NCBI RefSeq assembly: GCF_002159455.1
Contig: NZ_NFIQ01000029.1
Coordinates: forward strand, 1 to 45,539
Direction of reading: 5' to 3'
Length of the DNA stretch: 45,539 nt
Origin: Flavonifractor sp. An306
GTDB taxonomy: Bacteria > Bacillota > Clostridia > Oscillospirales > Oscillospiraceae
The notes beneath the pieces are model-generated. The model did not search any database. It saw nothing but the letters and a program-made list of their open reading frames with translations, and was not told where the DNA came from. Position numbers and translations under genes: made by a program. Numbering within the stretch: position 1 is the first letter of the stretch; the number at the start of each line of letters is the position of its first letter. Shown here piece by piece: positions 42,673 to 45,539 of this stretch.

Positions 42673-43314
42673 GTGCGCCGGCACATCGTCTGTCTGGGGG
42701 ATTCCAACACCCACGGCTACAGCCCCGAGGCCCCCTTCTTCCGCTTTGGGGAGGAGGAGCGGTGGACCTGCCTGCTGCAGGCGCTCCTAGGCCAGAACTA
42801 TCTGGTGGTGGAGGAGGGTCTGCCCGGACGCACCACGGTTTTTGAGGACCCGGTGGAGGAGGGCATGCCCGCCCTGCCCTATCTCTACCCCTGCCTGAAC
42901 AGCCACGCCCCGGTGGACCTGCTGGTGATCATGCTGGGCACCAACGACACCAAGGAGCGGCTGGGCGCCAACGCCTGCGCCATCGGAAAGGGCCTGACCC
43001 GGCTGGTCCGGAAGGCCCGGACCATAGACTGCTGGGGGCCGGGCGGAGCCAACATCCTGGTCATCGCCCCCCTGGCCATCGGCAAGGGGGTGGAGCGCTC
43101 CCCGGTGGCCCAGGAGATGGGGGCCGGGTGTGTGGAAAAGTCCCTCCGGCTGCCCGGCCAGTTCCGGGCCGCCGCCAGGGAGCTGGGGTGCTCCTTCCTG
43201 GACGCAAACCAGCTGGGCCTGGCGCAGAACACCGTGGACCATATGCATCTGACAAAGGAGAGCCACCGGCTTTTGGCTCAGAAGCTGGCGGAGCTAATTC
43301 CCACATTGCTGTAG
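42673..43314 (+). CDS. SGNH/GDSL esterase (MsAcT-like)
   Basis: This 213-residue SGNH hydrolase has block I HIVCLGDSNTHGYSP with the nucleophile Ser, block II EEGLPGRTTVFEDP, block III LVIMLGTNDTKERLG, and block V DHMHLTKESH with the Asp/His. The pattern matches the mycobacterial MsAcT acyltransferase/esterase group. The start is GTG 42673, directly after the kinase stop. In this locus removal of O-acetyl groups from sialic acid is a reasonable guess, though a general esterase cannot be excluded. It has no signal peptide, so it acts in the cytoplasm. Confidence 0.87.
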   Translation: MRRHIVCLGDSNTHGYSPEAPFFRFGEEERWTCLLQALLGQNYLVVEEGLPGRTTVFEDPVEEGMPALPYLYPCLNSHAPVDLLVIMLGTNDTKERLGANACAIGKGLTRLVRKARTIDCWGPGGANILVIAPLAIGKGVERSPVAQEMGAGCVEKSLRLPGQFRAAARELGCSFLDANQLGLAQNTVDHMHLTKESHRLLAQKLAELIPTLL

Positions 43315-43322
43315 ACAAAGGG

Positions 43323-43363
43323 AAAGCCCCATAGGTACGGAACCGTACCTATGGGGCTTTTTT
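43323..43363. terminator. Bidirectional terminator between esterase and SLH protein genes
   Basis: An 18-bp perfect stem (43323-43340 with 43343-43360, two-base centre) has AAA on one side and six T on the other. It lies 8 nt after the esterase stop and 15 nt from the convergent gene's stop. Confidence 0.9.
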
Positions 43364-43378
43364 CGTATGGTGGGCCGC

Positions 43379-45539
43379 TCAGGCCATGTATTCCTGACAG
43401 AACCGCATGAGCAGGACGGCGGCCTGGGCCCGGGTGGCCTGGCCCTGGGGAGTGAGGGCGGAGCCGTCGCCGGTGCCGGTGATCAGGCCCGCTTCCACCG
43501 CCCAGCCCATGGCCTCCGCCGCCCACTCGCTGACGGCCGCCCCGTCCCGGAAGGCGCTCAGCGTACTGGAGGCGGGCTGCGTGCCTGCGTAGCGGTAGAG
43601 CATGACGGCAAACTGCTCCCGGGTGATGGAATCGTTGGTGCCGAAGGTACCGTCGCCGTAGCCGGTGACGATCCCCTCAGAAGCCGCCCAGCGGATGGCC
43701 TCGGTATACCACTGGCCCTCCTCCACATCGGCAAAATCCATGGCGTAGTTGACCACCGGGCTGCCCTCCAGCCGCCACAGGATGGCGGCCAGCATGGCCC
43801 GGGAGGTGGCCCCGTCGGGGTTGAAGGTGGTTTCGCTGGTGCCAGTCATCAGGCCATGCTCGTAGGCATAGCGCACCCCGTCGTAGTACCAGGCGGTTTC
43901 GGCCACGTCGGCAAAGGGCAGGGGCTCCGGCTCCTGGGGGATCAGGACGAAGGAGGCCTCCACCTTCACCTGGGAGCCGGGCATGATAAAGGTAAACTTG
44001 CCGCCGCCCTGGTCGGTAAGCTTCAGCCGGTTGCCCTGGCTGTCGGTGACGGTCAGGGTGTCCAGCCGGTAGCCCTCATCGGGGGTGGCGGTCACCGTCA
44101 CGGTGCTGCCCTTGACGGCGCTCTTGGGGGATACCGTCACTGTGCCGTGCTCCGGAGCGGCAAGGGACACGGCATACATGGCGCTGCCGGAGCCGCCGCC
44201 ACCGCCGCCGGAGCTGCCGCCACCGCTCTGCCGCTCCACCACAAAGCGCAGCGCCACGTCGGCGCTCACGCTGTAAGTGCCGGAAACGGTAAGGGTTTCG
44301 CTGTAAGTTCCCGGGGCCAGTCCGGTCTTGGGCCGGATGGTAAAGGCGGCCGTACCATTCGGGGCGAGGGTAGCGGCGTCATTCGCGAAGCCCGCTCCCG
44401 CTGTGATGGCGTAATTCGTGCCGGCGGGCAGCGTAACCGTTACCGTTTGGTTGCCGGTATTGGTAACGGTAACTTCTTTCCCGGCGGGGGCCTCTGAATA
44501 GCCTTCGGTCACTGTCCCGAAGTTCCATACCGTGGTATCGGAGGAAATCCCGTAGACCGGCTCCGCCACCTTGAAGGAGAGGAGCACCTGGAGCTTCACC
44601 GGTCTGCCGCCGCTTTGGCCGGAAATGGCAAGGGTTTCGCTATATTCCCCCGGGGCAAGCCCGGTTTTGGGCTGGACGGTGAAGGCAGCCTGTTCGCCTG
44701 CGGCCAAGGCAGCGTCGGAGAGGGGGCCAACCGTAAAGTAGGCGGTGTCCAGGGGCTGGGTCAGGGTAACCGCCTGCTCACCCGTGTTGGTGACGGTGAC
44801 GGTCTGACTCCCGGGCTGGGTATAGCCGGTGTAGGCGCTGCCAAAGTCCAGGCTGGCGGGATCGGCGGCAATCTCCACCTTCTTCACGGTACAGGTCAGG
44901 CTGGCGGTGGCGGGTACGCTGGAAATCATGCTGGTCACATTGACATCGGTGGAATAGGAGCCCGCCGCCAGGCCGCTCCTGGGGGTGACGGTAAAGGTCG
45001 TGGCGCCGTTCGGGGCCAGGGAAGCGGCCATTTCTGAGGTGTCCAGCTCAAAATTGCCGCTGTCGGTTAAGGAGACCTTCAGGCCGGAGACGGTGACGTT
45101 GCTGTTATTGGTGATGGTGAACGCCGCCCCAGCGGGGGTTGCCCCCTGGGGCAGCTCCAGGGAAGGGCTGTCCGTGGCGACTGTCAGCCCATAGGACAGG
45201 GCCTCGATAGAGGCGGCATAGCCCACCCAGTCTGGAGCCTGTTTGTACGCTTCCACACTCCCCCCGGGAACCACGATGCGAAGCGTCGAACCGACACCAA
45301 ACAAGGCACTCATCCCCAGATCCGGGGGCGTTTGGGCCAGCAGCACCAGCTCGGTTAGGCTGCTGCAGTCGTAGAATGCACCCTCCCCAATGGAGGTAGC
45401 ACCGTCGGGCAGAGTAATGCCCGTCAGGCTGCTGCAGCCGTAGAATGCGCCATACCCAATCGAGGTGACACCGTCCGGCAAAGTGATGCCCGTCAGTCCA
45501 ATGCAGCCGTCGAATGCGCTATCCCCAATGGTTTCGAGA
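43379..45539 (-). CDS. Cell-surface protein with BspA-type LRR, Ig-like and SLH domains (N-terminus outside window)
   Basis: The frame runs through the right edge, so the signal peptide and first repeats are missing; about 720 residues are visible. The order is: BspA/TpLRR leucine-rich repeats (ITLPDGATSIGEGAFYDCSS); three ~90-residue Ig-like repeats with TVTNTGEQAVTLTQ and ESGLAPGTYSETL-like endings; a Ser/Gly linker (QSGGGSSGGGGGGSGS); a bacterial-repeat domain (AAPEHGTVTVSPKSAVKGST); and three SLH domains at the C-terminus (FADVAETAWYYDGVRYAYEHG and similar). SLH domains bind pyruvylated wall polymers. The protein is likely displayed on the surface and may bind host or matrix ligands (inference). 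Confidence 0.93.
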   Translation of the reverse strand, partial: LETIGDSAFDGCIGLTGITLPDGVTSIGYGAFYGCSSLTGITLPDGATSIGEGAFYDCSSLTELVLLAQTPPDLGMSALFGVGSTLRIVVPGGSVEAYKQAPDWVGYAASIEALSYGLTVATDSPSLELPQGATPAGAAFTITNNSNVTVSGLKVSLTDSGNFELDTSEMAASLAPNGATTFTVTPRSGLAAGSYSTDVNVTSMISSVPATASLTCTVKKVEIAADPASLDFGSAYTGYTQPGSQTVTVTNTGEQAVTLTQPLDTAYFTVGPLSDAALAAGEQAAFTVQPKTGLAPGEYSETLAISGQSGGRPVKLQVLLSFKVAEPVYGISSDTTVWNFGTVTEGYSEAPAGKEVTVTNTGNQTVTVTLPAGTNYAITAGAGFANDAATLAPNGTAAFTIRPKTGLAPGTYSETLTVSGTYSVSADVALRFVVERQSGGGSSGGGGGGSGSAMYAVSLAAPEHGTVTVSPKSAVKGSTVTVTATPDEGYRLDTLTVTDSQGNRLKLTDQGGGKFTFIMPGSQVKVEASFVLIPQEPEPLPFADVAETAWYYDGVRYAYEHGLMTGTSETTFNPDGATSRAMLAAILWRLEGSPVVNYAMDFADVEEGQWYTEAIRWAASEGIVTGYGDGTFGTNDSITREQFAVMLYRYAGTQPASSTLSAFRDGAAVSEWAAEAMGWAVEAGLITGTGDGSALTPQGQATRAQAAVLLMRFCQEYMA

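Noticed and set aside
1..45539. Insertion sequences, integrases or tRNA genes as boundaries of the glycan island
   Set aside because: No transposase, recombinase, tRNA or direct repeat pair was found on either strand within the window.

Overview
The window is high-GC, low-repeat bacterial DNA that reads as a Clostridia genome, most likely an Oscillospiraceae-type gut anaerobe (Flavonifractor/Oscillibacter-like; this placement is inferred from gene content and style, not from a marker search). It encodes flagellin, a sporulation sigma-K fragment, split transketolase, 4Fe-4S redox proteins, an SLH-domain surface protein and a sialic acid/amino sugar catabolic locus. Start codons often use strong AGGAGG-type ribosome sites, and GTG/TTG starts are common.

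Layout. (1) 1-1481: the 3' part of a flagellin gene, then a terminator. (2) 1593-11574: a co-directional glycan-modification island of nine genes: TPR glycosyltransferase, glucose-1-phosphate cytidylyltransferase, GT2, hexapeptide acyltransferase, FrhB-like 4Fe-4S protein, two tandem radical SAM paralogues, another GT2 and a polysaccharide pyruvyl transferase-like protein. Its middle part (about 6.6-9.45 kb) is much richer in A+T than the flanks. Placement directly after flagellin suggests flagellin glycosylation. (3) 11691-14161: a truncated 5' fragment of sigK behind a SigE-like promoter, then a divergent MerR regulator/MATE efflux pair that shares a textbook 19-bp-spacer MerR operator. (4) 14182-16868: split transketolase plus a HAD phosphatase. 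(5) 17001-18982: MreB, then ComF with a small ribbon-helix-helix protein whose leader holds two palindromes. (6) 19278-22423: RecD2 helicase, a small membrane protein and a COG2426 membrane protein. (7) 22594-31410: pyrE, radC, an SOS-type uvrB-aldo/keto reductase-uvrA operon with a LexA-like box, and small metabolic genes. (8) 31459-43314: a sialic acid/GlcNAc locus. (9) 43379-45539: the C-terminal part of a BspA-type LRR, Ig-like, SLH-anchored surface protein.

How the sialic acid locus works (inference from families): a binding protein, two permeases and an MsmX-type ATPase import the sugar. NanA cleaves it to ManNAc and pyruvate. An AGE-type epimerase converts ManNAc to GlcNAc, and a divergent ROK-like kinase would phosphorylate it. 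NagA and NagB then yield fructose-6-phosphate. No NanE-type ManNAc-6-phosphate epimerase is present, so the epimerise-first route is proposed. An RpiR regulator is encoded within the locus, and the 184-bp divergent region between the epimerase and kinase genes carries a perfect 13-bp palindrome.

Most notable items: the radical-SAM-containing flagellin island, the truncated sigK (possible skin-like interruption), the RHH-comF leader palindromes, and a candidate structured small RNA at 32.6 kb.
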